Made by a program: the position numbers and the translations under genes. The notes below the pieces were generated by a model that was not told the DNA's origin, searched no databases, and worked only from the letters and a program-made list of their open reading frames with translations. Source: Nonomuraea indica (lineage in GTDB: Bacteria; Actinomycetota; Actinomycetes; Streptosporangiales; Streptosporangiaceae). From it: 64,000 bases of DNA. Shown here piece by piece: positions 1 through 8,819 of the stretch. Location of the stretch: NCBI RefSeq assembly GCF_002850745.1, contig NZ_KZ559471.1, positions 62,001 to 126,000 on the forward strand. The letters run 5' to 3'. Positions within the stretch are counted from its first letter, which is position 1. The number at the start of each line of letters is the position of its first letter.

Positions 1-774
1 CAGCGGGTGCACCTCCCGGCGCAGCCGGGCGAGGTCGGCCCGGGTGGCGCGCAGGAAGTCGAGCTGGTCCAGCGGCGGGCGCACCGCCGAGCGGGCGATG
101 CGCTCCACGCCGGAGTCCTCGGCGATCCGGCGGCGCACGTCGGCGGCGACGGCCTCCTCGAAGCGCCTGACGCCGTCGTGCACCCGCTGCCGGGCCGTCC
201 GCTCGGCCAGCCCGCCGCGCTCGTGACCGGCCAGGACCTCGCGCAGGATGCCGGCCATCAGCGTCTCGGGCGACAACGCCCGCAGCACGCTGTAGGAGAA
301 CCAGTTCTGCCGGCCAGGACCGGCATCCTGGCGGCCGAACCGCCCGACCATGGCCCGGGCGAAGCCGCGCAGCTCCGCGTCGGCCTCCGCCCCGCCCATC
401 AGCAGCCGCGCCAGGTGAGCGCGCAGCTCGTCCCGCCCGGCCGTCCCCAGGTCGGGAGGGCCCGTGTCGCCGTCCCCGCCGTCGCCCTCCCTGCCGCCGT
501 CCGGGGCCGCCGGTTCGGGGCGGGCGCCGGGCGGCTCGCCGTACCGGCTGGTCGTCGCGGGCGGGAACCACAGGTCGAACAGCACGTCGAACGCGGCCCG
601 GTGCCCCGGCTTCTTGACCAGCGTCGCCGCGTACGCGGCGCGCAGCGACCCGCGCTCGGCCAGGTCGATGACCCGCAGCGCCCGCGCGGCGTCCAGCCCC
701 TCGGCCAGCGACACCGGCAGCCCCGCCTGCCGCAACGCGTGGACGAACCCGACATGCCTGTCGATGAGCGACAT
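1..774 (-). CDS. VWA-domain (CoxE-like) protein, N-terminal part
   Basis: The frame is open from an ATG at 774 down to the window edge (258 codons, no stop), so the C-terminus is missing. It begins MSLIDRHVGFVHALRQAG, followed by an alpha-helical N-terminal region of the kind found in CoxE-like/VWA proteins paired with MoxR ATPases. The gene starts two bases beyond the stop of the MoxR gene, so the two are almost certainly co-transcribed and translationally coupled. MoxR/VWA pairs act together as chaperone-like complexes in metal-cofactor insertion or stress responses. The VWA metal-binding (MIDAS) segment itself should lie beyond position 1 and cannot be checked here. A proline/glycine-rich linker lies around residues 75-100. 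Confidence 0.75.
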   Translation of the reverse strand, partial: MSLIDRHVGFVHALRQAGLPVSLAEGLDAARALRVIDLAERGSLRAAYAATLVKKPGHRAAFDVLFDLWFPPATTSRYGEPPGARPEPAAPDGGREGDGGDGDTGPPDLGTAGRDELRAHLARLLMGGAEADAELRGFARAMVGRFGRQDAGPGRQNWFSYSVLRALSPETLMAGILREVLAGHERGGLAERTARQRVHDGVRRFEEAVAADVRRRIAEDSGVERIARSAVRPPLDQLDFLRATRADLARLRREVHPL

Positions 775-775
775 G

Positions 776-1621
<846 letters not shown>

Positions 1622-1733
1622 CGGTGCTCCCGTCTACGTGCCGAACTTTATTCTAGCCATGCCTCCCGGACCGCCCGCCCGGCGCCGATTCGACCAGAAT
1701 GCCGAGGGCCGGTATATTCCTCTCAGCACGCAG

Positions 1734-1807
1734 GCGCCGCTAGCTCAGTTGGTCAGAGCAGCTGACTCTTAATCAGCGGGTCCGGGGTTCGAGTCCCTGG
1801 CGGCGCA
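1734..1807 (+). tRNA. tRNA-Lys(CTT)
   Basis: A full cloverleaf can be folded. Acceptor stem GCGCCGC (1734-1740) pairs with GCGGCGC (1800-1806), with discriminator A1807. The anticodon stem GCTGA/TCAGC (1761-1765/1773-1777) encloses a loop with anticodon CTT at 1768-1770, decoding AAG. The T arm is CGGGG-TTCGAGT-CCCTG. A full CCA end is not encoded (CCG follows the discriminator). The 3' half is overlapped by the tail of a decayed integrase frame on the other strand, the usual arrangement at an integration site. Confidence 0.97.
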
Positions 1808-2090
1808 CCGCGAAAATCCCCAGCTCAAGCGTTTGAGCTGGGGGTTCTTTGTTTGACGGCTCGACATATTCGGCTGTCTGGGTGTTGTTGATCTTCGCGC
1901 TGCTCGTGGTGTGGTCGTGTGTCCGCGGTGTGTCCGGCCTGATCATCCATCATCCCTTTCGGACACAGTCGGTGGGGGCAGCGGTCGCGTCGTCTTGCTG
2001 GCGGAGCCGGTGGTTGCGCAGACAGTGACGGTTTCGGCGTCCAGGGCGATGGTGCGGTCGCTGACCTCCAGCCCTCCCTGAGCTGTAGAT
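1773..2090 (-). pseudogene. Decayed tyrosine integrase, C-terminal remnant
   Basis: Minus-strand translation shows integrase-like pieces in different frames. SDRTIALDAETVTV lies at about 2010-2060, then LRNHRLRQQDDATAA in a second frame. A third stretch, about 1775-1950, runs through the terminator (NKEPPAQTLELGIF) and into the tRNA-Lys gene before stopping at 1773. RTIALD..TV..LR.HR..Q is a familiar segment of actinomycete phage-type tyrosine recombinases, and C-terminal tails read through a tRNA are typical of tRNA-integrating elements. The catalytic Arg/His/Tyr segments are not recognisable, so internal deletion and frameshifts are inferred. The gene is non-functional and marks the left end of the island that follows. 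Confidence 0.6.
1818..1850 (+). terminator. Rho-independent terminator of tRNA-Lys
   Basis: An 11-bp perfect stem, CCCCAGCTCAA at 1818-1828 with TTGAGCTGGGG at 1833-1843, closes a 4-nt loop and is followed by a T-rich run (GTTCTTTG). It sits 10 bp after the tRNA. Confidence 0.85.
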
Positions 2091-2171
2091 CCGCCATTCG
2101 AACTGTTCTAATTCTGAGTGCTCCCTGGGTATCGTTGGGCTATGGGGTCTCGCATGGGTAGCATCGGTGGC

Positions 2172-3092
2172 ATGTCCTCGGAGCTGCGTGAACGTGCCGC
2201 GCTCGTGGCGCTGTTGCAGCGTCCCGGTGCGAAATGGGCCGAGATCGCGCTCTCGATCCTGGAACAGGGCAGCGCGGTCGCCGTTCTCAACGGTGAGATG
2301 CGGATTCAGGAGACCCTGTTCGCCGACACTGACCCCGTGGAGTCGGCGATCACGAAGGCGGAGCACGCACTGGCAGAGTGGGAAGCTCTGGGCATCGGTG
2401 TACGGACATGCCTCGATGAGGACTACCCAAGCCAACTGCGTGGCATCCATCAAATGCCGCCGATCCTCTTCTTTCGAGGCCGGCTGATGGAGGAGCGGCG
2501 GGCTATCGCCGTTGTGGGGACCCGGCAGGCCAGCGAGAATGGCCTGCGGATCGCCTCCACTGTGGCGCGGGAGCTTGCGGTCAACGGCGTGACCGTGGTG
2601 AGCGGGCTGGCAAAGGGAATCGACACCGCCGCCCACCGGGCGGCGCTGGGGGCAGGCGGCCGGACCGTGGCGGTCATCGGCACCGGGATCAATCAGTTCT
2701 ATCCGGCGGAGAACCATCGCCTGCAGGAGCAGATCAGTCGGGAAGGCCTAGTGATCAGCCAGTTCTGGCCGGATACTCCGCCGAGCCAGAAGACCTTCCC
2801 GATGCGGAACGCCGTGATGAGTGGCTATGCGGCGGCCACCGTCGTGGTTGAGGCGCCGTGGAAGAGTGGCGCGCGAATCCAGGCACGGCTGGCGCTGGAG
2901 CACGGCCGCCCCGTCGTGATGCCAGATCACCTTCTTGAGCACGATTGGGCCAGGGCATACGCCGAAAGACCAGGCGTCCATGTAGTCTCCAGCCTGAGCG
3001 AGTTGCTCTCCGTTGTGGAAAGATTGATCAACCGGTTGAATGCAGGCCCCGACTCGCTTCCGGAGATCCCCGCCTTTGCCTGGAGCAACTGA
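2172..3092 (+). CDS. DprA/SMF-like (SLOG fold) protein
   Basis: 306 aa from ATG 2172. The frame extends upstream to a GTG at 2118 with ATGs at 2142 and 2154; 2172 is preferred because the sequence from MSSELRERAALVALL looks like the natural family N-terminus. A short helical N-terminal region precedes a Rossmann-type DprA/SMF core (about residues 105-270) with VVGTRQAS and VVSGLAKGIDTAAHRAAL, the nucleotide/ssDNA-binding signatures, and FPMRNAVMSGY. Chromosomal DprA protects ssDNA and loads RecA. This shorter copy sits in a tRNA island and overlaps a phosphoribosyltransferase gene, so a role in mobile-element conflict is inferred. Base composition is less G+C-rich than in the flanking genes, suggesting transfer. 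Confidence 0.8.
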   Translation: MSSELRERAALVALLQRPGAKWAEIALSILEQGSAVAVLNGEMRIQETLFADTDPVESAITKAEHALAEWEALGIGVRTCLDEDYPSQLRGIHQMPPILFFRGRLMEERRAIAVVGTRQASENGLRIASTVARELAVNGVTVVSGLAKGIDTAAHRAALGAGGRTVAVIGTGINQFYPAENHRLQEQISREGLVISQFWPDTPPSQKTFPMRNAVMSGYAAATVVVEAPWKSGARIQARLALEHGRPVVMPDHLLEHDWARAYAERPGVHVVSSLSELLSVVERLINRLNAGPDSLPEIPAFAWSN

Positions 3093-3837
3093 CCCTTGGA
3101 ACGAGGCGCGGCAACGCGTCGCTGATCAGGTTTCGTATCTACGAAATCCTCTCGCGTTGACACCTGGGGTCTGCGGCATCTGTCGGGGTCCAGCCAAGCC
3201 GCCATGGACGCGTTGCTACCCCTGCGACCAGCAACTGCGGGCAGCGAAGAACGGCGGGGCGGATGCGGTGGTGCCGATCTCATACGCGATCAAGGGGCAA
3301 CAGCACGCGCACGCGCTGGCGGCGTACAAGGCGGCATATCCGTCGAGGGACAGGCAGACCGATCTCCTCGCTCTCCTCATGGTCTTCCTGGTGGACCACC
3401 ACAGGTGCGTCAGCGGGGCCGCCCACGTCGATCAGTGGACGCACGTGACCGTGGTGCCCAGTACGAAAGGTCGCGAGGGCGAGCACCCGCTCAAGGCGCT
3501 GGTCGGTAACCGGCTTCGCTTCCTCTGGGCGGAACTCACCGCGAACTCCGAGATCGGCTCCGAGTCGCGCGCCTTCCACCCGGATAGATTCACTGCCCTT
3601 CAAGAAGAACTCGACGGCGCTGCCGTCCTGCTGCTCGACGACACCTGGACGACGGGCGCCCGGGTGCAGTCGGCCGCCTTCGCGTTGAAGCAGGCCGGAG
3701 CGTCCCGAGTCGGAGCGGTCGTTCTAGGACGGCATGTGAACCCGGGGTACCCGGACTGGAAGCCGATCCTTGACGCGATCAAGGATCGGCCCTACCAGCA
3801 GGAGGTCTGCGCCGTCCACCGCCTGGACGGCGGGTGA
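3076..3837 (+). CDS. ComF-like phosphoribosyltransferase with zinc-ribbon motif
   Basis: 253 aa if started at TTG 3076; the same frame has an ATG at 3040, which would deepen the overlap with the DprA-like gene (stop 3092). A GGAG at 3061-3065 favours 3076. Near the N-terminus two CxxC pairs (CGIC and CYPC, 11 residues apart) form a likely zinc ribbon as in ComF proteins. The C-terminal half carries the PRPP-binding loop LLLDDTWTTGA. Family members transfer phosphoribosyl groups in nucleotide salvage or, as ComFC, act in DNA uptake. The overlap with the DprA-like gene implies a two-protein module. The substrate is unknown; an anti-phage or DNA-handling role is inference. Confidence 0.78.
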   Translation: MPGATDPWNEARQRVADQVSYLRNPLALTPGVCGICRGPAKPPWTRCYPCDQQLRAAKNGGADAVVPISYAIKGQQHAHALAAYKAAYPSRDRQTDLLALLMVFLVDHHRCVSGAAHVDQWTHVTVVPSTKGREGEHPLKALVGNRLRFLWAELTANSEIGSESRAFHPDRFTALQEELDGAAVLLLDDTWTTGARVQSAAFALKQAGASRVGAVVLGRHVNPGYPDWKPILDAIKDRPYQQEVCAVHRLDGG

Positions 3838-3998
3838 TGGGAGGTGCGCATGCTGCCCGAACGTACCCCCGGCAATTTCGGAGATGGTACTCGGTGGTGC
3901 TCCGGCCTGGGATTCCCTTATTCACGGCCCGAACGCGGGGATCTCGGTGAGCCACGGCCGGCCGTTCGGCCGCCCTGGCTCGGGCCGGCCCGCGACGG

Positions 3999-4314
3999 TC
4001 AGCGGGTGGTCAGGGTTCCGGTGGCGTCCAGGACCAGTTCGGCGCGGCGGATTTCGCTGGTGCGGTCGCCGGTGGGTGTGAAGTAGTAGACGAAGGCCCG
4101 CCCGCCGTCGATCACGACGTCCGCGTGGTGGCCGCGGGGGTCGGCGGCGAGGATGGTGCCGGGCTGACGGGTCCAGGTCAGGGCGTCGGGGGAGTGGTAG
4201 ACCGCGAGGCCCTGCCACACGTCGGTGATCATCCAGTAGCGGTCGCGCCAGTGGAAGACATTGGGGCCCTCGCCCGGCTGGTCGGCGATCGCCTGGCCAT
4301 GGTCGGTCCAGGTG
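3999..4314 (-). pseudogene. Duplicated 3' fragment of the glycosidase gene at 5628
   Basis: This 316-bp stretch matches 5628-5943 base for base without gaps; I count seven mismatches. It encodes only the last ~105 residues of the beta-propeller glycosidase (from TWTDHGQAIADQPGEGPN to the LTTR end) and keeps the stop codon. No 5' part is present: at about 4315 the match breaks off into an unrelated decayed gene. It is therefore a promoterless partial copy, probably made when the island formed or rearranged. Confidence 0.9.
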
Positions 4315-4612
4315 GACTGGAGCGTGGGCCTGCCAGAAGACGCTGAGCTCGACTTTGCAGGCCAGGCCGTTCTAGTCTGTGATGATCATCTGGACGAGAT
4401 CCGGGGTGTGCCTGGTCACGTTCACGGTGTAGCCGTGGCGGCGGAATTCGTGCTCCAGCGCGGTGTGGACACAGCCGCCCCTCCGAAGACATCGACCTGT
4501 TCACCAACCGGCCCCATGCCGTGAAGTTGTACGGCGTGACCGCCACCCAGGACGAATGGTCCGAGATGAGCGTGAGTGCCAGTCGGGCGAGCCGTTCCTG
4601 GAAATCGTCCAT
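4315..4612 (-). pseudogene. Decayed AbiEii-type nucleotidyltransferase (toxin) remnant
   Basis: Reading the minus strand from ATG 4612, MDDFQERLARLALTLISDH is followed in another frame by FVLGGGHAVQLHGM, the nucleotidyltransferase GG motif of AbiEii-like toxins. Then HTALEHEFRRHGYTV and TPDLVQMIITD appear in a third frame, then an in-frame stop, then NGLACKVELSVFW. At least two frameshifts and one nonsense codon make it a pseudogene. AbiEii proteins are the toxin half of type IV toxin-antitoxin/abortive-infection systems. No AbiEi antitoxin gene is recognisable next to it. Its 3' end is fused to the copied glycosidase fragment at about 4315. Confidence 0.6.
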
Positions 4613-4677
4613 CAGGCGGCGCTAACCTGCCGGAGTTCGTGAAGTGGCGCTCCTGCAGAGGCGCGGACCGCAGGCGT

Positions 4678-4821
4678 ATGCCGTGGCCCACGGGGCCGCG
4701 GCTGCTGTGGCTGATCTTCGTCGTCGAGGTGGCGTTCGGCCTCGTGCAGCTCGCGCCGTGGTGGTGGAGTCGGCGCACCGATCCGTCAGGGGAGCTCGCC
4801 GGCGCGGCCGCCCGCCACTGA
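4678..4821 (+). CDS. Possible small membrane protein (hypothetical)
   Basis: 47 codons from ATG 4678 to TGA 4821. One hydrophobic segment, LLWLIFVVEVAFGLVQLAP, could be a single transmembrane helix, followed by a short basic and hydrophilic tail. No Shine-Dalgarno sequence stands out and I recognise no family. The surrounding 4613-4954 stretch holds nothing else clear, so this may be chance or another island remnant. Confidence 0.25.
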   Translation: MPWPTGPRLLWLIFVVEVAFGLVQLAPWWWSRRTDPSGELAGAAARH

Positions 4822-4954
4822 CGGCGGAGGGTGCGATCTTGGCAGCTACTGTCGAGGCAGCCTAAGATCAACTTGCGGCACCTACGCATCGAACCTTATG
4901 CCGCGCGGAGGATACGACCTCCAGAAGTAAGACCACGTCATCGAAGAGGGAAAG

Positions 4955-5281
4955 ATGATGAACCGCGCCAACGTTTTACGAGCCCTGACGGCGACCGCTG
5001 TGGCCGCGACCACGCTGTGTCTGGTCAGCTCGCCCGCTCAAGCGGCCGTCGATGATTGTCATGCCTCCCGCAGCGGGAGTAACAAGGCGGCGGCCTGGTG
5101 CTTCGCCGGATTCGGGAGATATCGCGTGGCGGCGAAGTGTGACTCGCCGACGTACCCCTACACGACCACGATTTACGGCAACTGGGTGTCGCGAAAGTCG
5201 GATACTCCGAGCCCGCCGTTCTCGAGGGTGTCGGGTGACGCCTACAACTGCCACATCGTCAAGGCGTGGACAGACGTTTAG
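4955..5281 (+). CDS. Small secreted protein of unknown function
   Basis: 108 aa. ATG codons lie at 4955 and 4958; AGAGGG at 4945-4950 is better spaced from 4958. A Sec signal peptide covers about residues 1-30 (basic MMNRANVLR, hydrophobic ALTATAVAATTLCLV, then SSPAQA as the cleavage site). The mature ~78 residues contain four cysteines (in DDCHAS, AWCFAG, AKCDSP and YNCHIV), probably two disulfides, and many aromatic residues. No known family is recognised. It is the last gene of the tRNA-Lys island and has its own upstream region, so it may be monocistronic. It could be an exported binding protein or bacteriocin-like peptide; neither can be shown from sequence. Confidence 0.7.
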   Translation: MMNRANVLRALTATAVAATTLCLVSSPAQAAVDDCHASRSGSNKAAAWCFAGFGRYRVAAKCDSPTYPYTTTIYGNWVSRKSDTPSPPFSRVSGDAYNCHIVKAWTDV

Positions 5282-5627
5282 AGGTGGCTCCATTCCATAC
5301 GCGCCGAGGGACTGCGAATAAGGACACGCAGAGTGGGGGCGGATCTGGCCAGTCCCGCCACCCATCCTGTCGTCAGATGTCAGGGCGCCGTCTTCGCGGA
5401 ACAGGCGCGGTTCCCCCGCGGGAGGTTCTGCGCCTTGCCGCGGGCTTTCCGCGTTGTCCGCTGGGCGGGCTACGGGGCTCCCACCGCCGGGTGTAGGTCT
5501 CGGCCGGTCCCGCGACAGCCCATGTTTCCAGTGTGCCCTAACGGTGGACGGGGGCGCAGCGCTTGTTGGTCGAGCCGTGTGGGTTCACCACCTGATTCAC
5601 CGTGATCGCGGATACGCGAAGTGGCGT
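5282..5627. other. Gene-free stretch between secreted protein and glycosidase
   Basis: About 345 bp between two genes that converge. Several frames are open, as expected at this G+C content, but none has a plausible start, ribosome-binding site or family resemblance. I see no strong hairpin with a T-run. It probably holds only transcription ends. Confidence 0.5.
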
Positions 5628-6443
5628 TCAGCGGGTGGTCAGGGTTCCGGTGTCGGCCAGGACCAGCTCGGCGCGGCGGATTTCGCTGGTGCGGTCGCCG
5701 GTGGGTGTGAAGTAGTAGACGAAGGCCCGCCCGCCGTCGATCACGACGTCCGCGTGGTGGCCGCGGGGGTCGGCGGCGAGGATGGTGCCGGGCTGACGGG
5801 TCCAGGTCAGGGCGTCGGGGGAGTGGTAGACCGCGAGGCCCTGCCACACGTCGGTGATCATCCAGTAGCGGTCACGCCAGTGGAAGACGTTGGGGCCCTC
5901 GCCCGGCTGGTCGGCGATCGCCCGGCCGTGGTCGGTCCAGGTGAACAGGTCGGGGCTGTCGGCGTAGTAGGTGTTCTTGCCGCTGGTCTCCTCGTTGTAC
6001 CAGAGGCGCCAGGTGCCGTCGGGCAGGCGGAGCACGCAGGCGTCGATCACCCGGTCGGTGGCCAGCCTGAGCGGCCGGGGGTCGCCCCACGTCCGCAGGT
6101 CGGTGCTGGTCAGGTGGACGATGGCGCCGTCGTGTCCCCAGTCGGTGTGGATGCCGGGGATCACGGTGAGGAACATGTGCCCGAGCCCGTCGTGCACGAC
6201 GACCTCGGGGGCCCAGAAGGTGAGGTCCTCGCCCGGGATGTCGATCACCGCGTCGCCGGCGTAGCTCCAGGTGACCCCGTCGGGCGACTCGGCCATCCCG
6301 ATGGGCGTGCCGAACACCCACGAGTGGCCGGGCAGGCCGGGCACGTTGGCGCGGCGGCTGGTGTAGTACATCAGCCGGCGGTCGCCGTCGCGCACCACGG
6401 TGGGATCGGTGGGTCCGGCGAAGACGGGGTCCACATACCTCAT
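5628..6443 (-). CDS. GH43/GH32-like five-bladed beta-propeller glycosidase
   Basis: 271 aa. The N-terminus (MRYVDPVFAGPTDPTVV) and the repeated WSxxG/WxDHG and MYYT/WYNEE/VYYF blocks are typical of the five-bladed beta-propeller fold shared by GH43, GH32 and GH62/GH130-type enzymes acting on arabinosides, xylosides or fructosides. TDPTVV near residue 12 holds a candidate catalytic Asp, and WAPEVV near residue 78 matches the conserved APE/E position. There is no signal peptide, so it is probably cytoplasmic and processes imported oligosaccharides. The last 316 bp are duplicated at 3999-4314. No transporter or regulator adjoins it. Family assignment is sound, substrate unknown. Confidence 0.75.
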   Translation of the reverse strand: MRYVDPVFAGPTDPTVVRDGDRRLMYYTSRRANVPGLPGHSWVFGTPIGMAESPDGVTWSYAGDAVIDIPGEDLTFWAPEVVVHDGLGHMFLTVIPGIHTDWGHDGAIVHLTSTDLRTWGDPRPLRLATDRVIDACVLRLPDGTWRLWYNEETSGKNTYYADSPDLFTWTDHGRAIADQPGEGPNVFHWRDRYWMITDVWQGLAVYHSPDALTWTRQPGTILAADPRGHHADVVIDGGRAFVYYFTPTGDRTSEIRRAELVLADTGTLTTR

Positions 6444-6555
6444 GTGCTGTTCCGATCTGGGCGGCTGCGTTGCACGGCACAGCCTGGCATGCGCGGCTCC
6501 GGCCGCCGGCGCGGGGCCCCGCCGGTCCGCGGCCTCGGGATTCCGGCGGGCTTCG

Positions 6556-7191
6556 TCAGGGACGGAGGCCGAAATGCGGGAGGCAGGGCTCCAGCCCCGT
6601 GATCCGTACTGGCACCGGGCAGGCGAAGTCCGCGCGGTCGAGGCGCAGGCGCTGCTGCACGGCCCGCTCGCCGCGCCTGGCCTGCACCGACAGGCCGTCG
6701 GGCCGGTATCCGAGCTTGCGGGAGACGGCCAGCGAGGCCGGATTGTCGGTGAACGCGTCGGAGACGGCCGTCAACGCGTCCAGCCCGGCGAAGGCCAGGT
6801 GCAGCACGGCGGCCCGCATCTCGGTGCCGAGCCCCCGGCCCTGGTGCCTCAGGCCCAGCCACGAACCGCTGGACACCTCGCGCGTGACCGCGTAGTCGGT
6901 GGCGGACAGCTCCTGGACGCCGATCACCCGGCCCTCGTGCGCGACGGCGAAGTTGCAGCTCCACTGCTCGGGACGCCACCGCGACATGACGCCGAGCTGG
7001 TAGCGGACCACCTCGCCGCCGAGCTCGTCGGACGGCAGGTCGGTCCACGGCACGAAGAACGGCATCCGCTCGGGGTCGTGCACCCCTTCGAGGGCGCGGT
7101 CCGCGAGCTGGTCGAGGTCGTCGGGGCCGGGCAGGCGCAGTTCGAGGCGGGGCGTGGTCAGGCGGAGGTCGAAAAGGGGCCAGTGGCGCAT
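6556..7191 (-). CDS. GNAT family N-acetyltransferase (RimJ/RimL-like)
   Basis: 211 aa. The sequence opens with LRLTTPRLELRLPGPDDLDQL, the standard start of RimJ/RimL-type acetyltransferases. The acetyl-CoA pyrophosphate-binding loop is LRHQGRGLGTEMRAAVL, followed by DNPASLAVSRKLGY, the usual beta6-alpha4 region. Such enzymes acetylate N-terminal amines of proteins, aminoglycosides or small molecules. The residues after the domain (about 175-211) are a short unconserved tail. It is a stand-alone minus-strand gene between the glycosidase and the CU044_5270 gene, and its substrate cannot be told. Confidence 0.9.
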   Translation of the reverse strand: MRHWPLFDLRLTTPRLELRLPGPDDLDQLADRALEGVHDPERMPFFVPWTDLPSDELGGEVVRYQLGVMSRWRPEQWSCNFAVAHEGRVIGVQELSATDYAVTREVSSGSWLGLRHQGRGLGTEMRAAVLHLAFAGLDALTAVSDAFTDNPASLAVSRKLGYRPDGLSVQARRGERAVQQRLRLDRADFACPVPVRITGLEPCLPHFGLRP

Positions 7192-7281
7192 ACCGCGCCA
7201 TCCTTCCGTGCCGGCCCGGCTGTCTCACCTGGTTTTCGGCCGGTGCCCGGCCCTCGTGACAGGCACCGGCCGGGGCTTCGC

Positions 7282-8256
7282 CTACGGGACGTCTCCCGCG
7301 CGGTCGACGATGCCGGTGGTCACCTGGGCCACCGAGAGGATCACCTCACCCACGGGGACCTTGCCGTAGGGAGGCGGCGGCGGCGATCCGCCGACGTAGA
7401 CGCGGCGCCCGCCGAGCAGGACGTAGGTGTTCGGATCAATGATGACTTCCTGACGCATCCCCTCGTCGTCGACCGTGTAGATCCCTACGCCCTCTCTTCC
7501 GAGCAGGTCGTGCACCCTCTCCACACCGACGTCGTCCAGCTGCGAGAGGACGGTGTAGAGCGCGGCACGCAGGCGGGCGGCCGGAGCGCCCTCCTGGAGG
7601 ATGACAAGGATCTGATGGCTCACCGCCCGCTCCGCGGGCAGAGAGGTCGCAGCTGCTGAGTCCTTCTTCAGGCGTTCCAGCAAGGCGGCAGGTTCCAGGG
7701 GGAGCGAGCGCAGGTAGGCGGGGTCGAACCGGATACGGGGATTCTCCCCGCCCTGGCGTCGCTTGATGGATGTGCTGCCCTGCTCCCGGAGCGCCCTCTC
7801 CTTGCCGTCCCCCCGAATCCACATCTCCTCGGTGTGGCGCGAAGGTGCCTGACCTTCCCCGGCCGACCTGCGCGTGACCTTGGGCGAGCGGTAGATGTCC
7901 CTTTTGACGTAGACCCACTGGTCGACTCGCGGATAGACGTCCGGCTGGTCCGCCGCCGCCGCCGTCGCGCGCCTGGCCAAGGTCTCCGCGTTCGCCACGC
8001 CCAGCCACGCCGGGGCGGTGGCGGTCACCTGCCCGTCGCCGTCCGTGCGGAAGGTCTGCCCGACCGTGACCCCGGTCGTGATCGTGACACCGCAGAGGCT
8101 GACGACGGCCACGCGCAGCACCGTACGGCGGGTCCTGCGGGCCCGCCGCTCCGGAGCCATGGCGGCCAGCAGCCGCCGCCGGGCGTCGTGGAGATCGCTC
8201 GCCTCACTCTGCCGCACCTGGGAACGCAGGTCGCGGACCATGTCCAGGTCGTTCAT
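7282..8256 (-). CDS. CU044_5270-family membrane-anchored protein, sigma-factor partner
   Basis: 324 aa. A ~45-residue charged cytoplasmic N-terminus (MNDLDMVRDLRSQVR...) is followed by one transmembrane helix (about 46-68, VLRVAVVSLCGVTITTGVTV) and a long extracellular domain. This layout and sequence match the actinobacterial CU044_5270 family, which is almost always encoded right after an ECF-type sigma factor. Its ATG overlaps the sigma-factor stop codon (ATGA), so the two are translationally coupled. By position it resembles an anti-sigma or sensor partner, but a zinc-binding ZAS anti-sigma motif is absent, so anti-sigma activity is only inferred from context. Confidence 0.82.
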   Translation of the reverse strand: MNDLDMVRDLRSQVRQSEASDLHDARRRLLAAMAPERRARRTRRTVLRVAVVSLCGVTITTGVTVGQTFRTDGDGQVTATAPAWLGVANAETLARRATAAAADQPDVYPRVDQWVYVKRDIYRSPKVTRRSAGEGQAPSRHTEEMWIRGDGKERALREQGSTSIKRRQGGENPRIRFDPAYLRSLPLEPAALLERLKKDSAAATSLPAERAVSHQILVILQEGAPAARLRAALYTVLSQLDDVGVERVHDLLGREGVGIYTVDDEGMRQEVIIDPNTYVLLGGRRVYVGGSPPPPPYGKVPVGEVILSVAQVTTGIVDRAGDVP

Positions 8257-8819
8257 CGGACCTCCTCGATGACGTCGCTCGGGTTGCTGCCGCCCAGCGT
8301 GTGGACGATCTTGCGTCGGGCGCGGGACAGCCGGGACCGCACGGTGCCGATGGGCACGTCCAGCGCCTGGGCCGTCTCCTCATAGCTGAGGTCGCCCCAG
8401 GCGATCAGCAGCAGGACGTCGCGCTCCCCCCGGCCCAGCTTGGCGAGCGCGGCCGCGAGCCGTTCCCGTGTCGCCGAGGCGGAGACCCGGGCGACCACCC
8501 GCTCATCGAAGGCGACCGCCACGGCGTCCTCGCCGGTTCGTGCGAGCGCTCGGTATCCGCGTACCTCCGCCCTGCGGTGGGTGCCGATGATGTTCGTGGC
8601 GATGCCGAACAGCCACGGCAGGGCATCCGGGCGGTGGAAGGCGTACTTGTGCCGCTTCTCGAACGCCCGGGTGAACGTCTCGGCCACCACGTCCTCCGCC
8701 TGGTCCGGGCCGAGGCGCCGGACGACGTAGCGGTGCAGCATGGCGGCATGCCGGTCGAACAGTTCGGCGAAGCGTTCCGGCTCGCGCAGCGACGTTTCGA
8801 TGACCGCCGAGTCGTGCAT
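8253..8819 (-). CDS. ECF-type RNA polymerase sigma factor
   Basis: 188 aa from the chosen ATG at 8819 (MHDSAVIETSLREPERFAEL). The frame remains open upstream to 8972, but that part is low-complexity and unlike the family. Region 2 (about 8-75) includes DRHAAMLHRYVVRRLG and AEDVVAETF, the core-binding and -10 recognition helices. Region 4 (about 120-170) has LPxxERDVLLLI-like sequence and the helix-turn-helix YEETAQALDVPIGTVRSRLSR for -35 recognition. It is followed with a 4-bp overlap by the CU044_5270 gene. This sigma group is usually autoregulated, but no clear cognate promoter was identified upstream. Confidence 0.93.
   Translation of the reverse strand: MHDSAVIETSLREPERFAELFDRHAAMLHRYVVRRLGPDQAEDVVAETFTRAFEKRHKYAFHRPDALPWLFGIATNIIGTHRRAEVRGYRALARTGEDAVAVAFDERVVARVSASATRERLAAALAKLGRGERDVLLLIAWGDLSYEETAQALDVPIGTVRSRLSRARRKIVHTLGGSNPSDVIEEVR

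Noticed and set aside
4576..4677. Extension of the small membrane protein upstream of 4678
   Set aside because: The added residues are low-complexity and overlap the start of the AbiEii remnant on the other strand; even the short form is doubtful.
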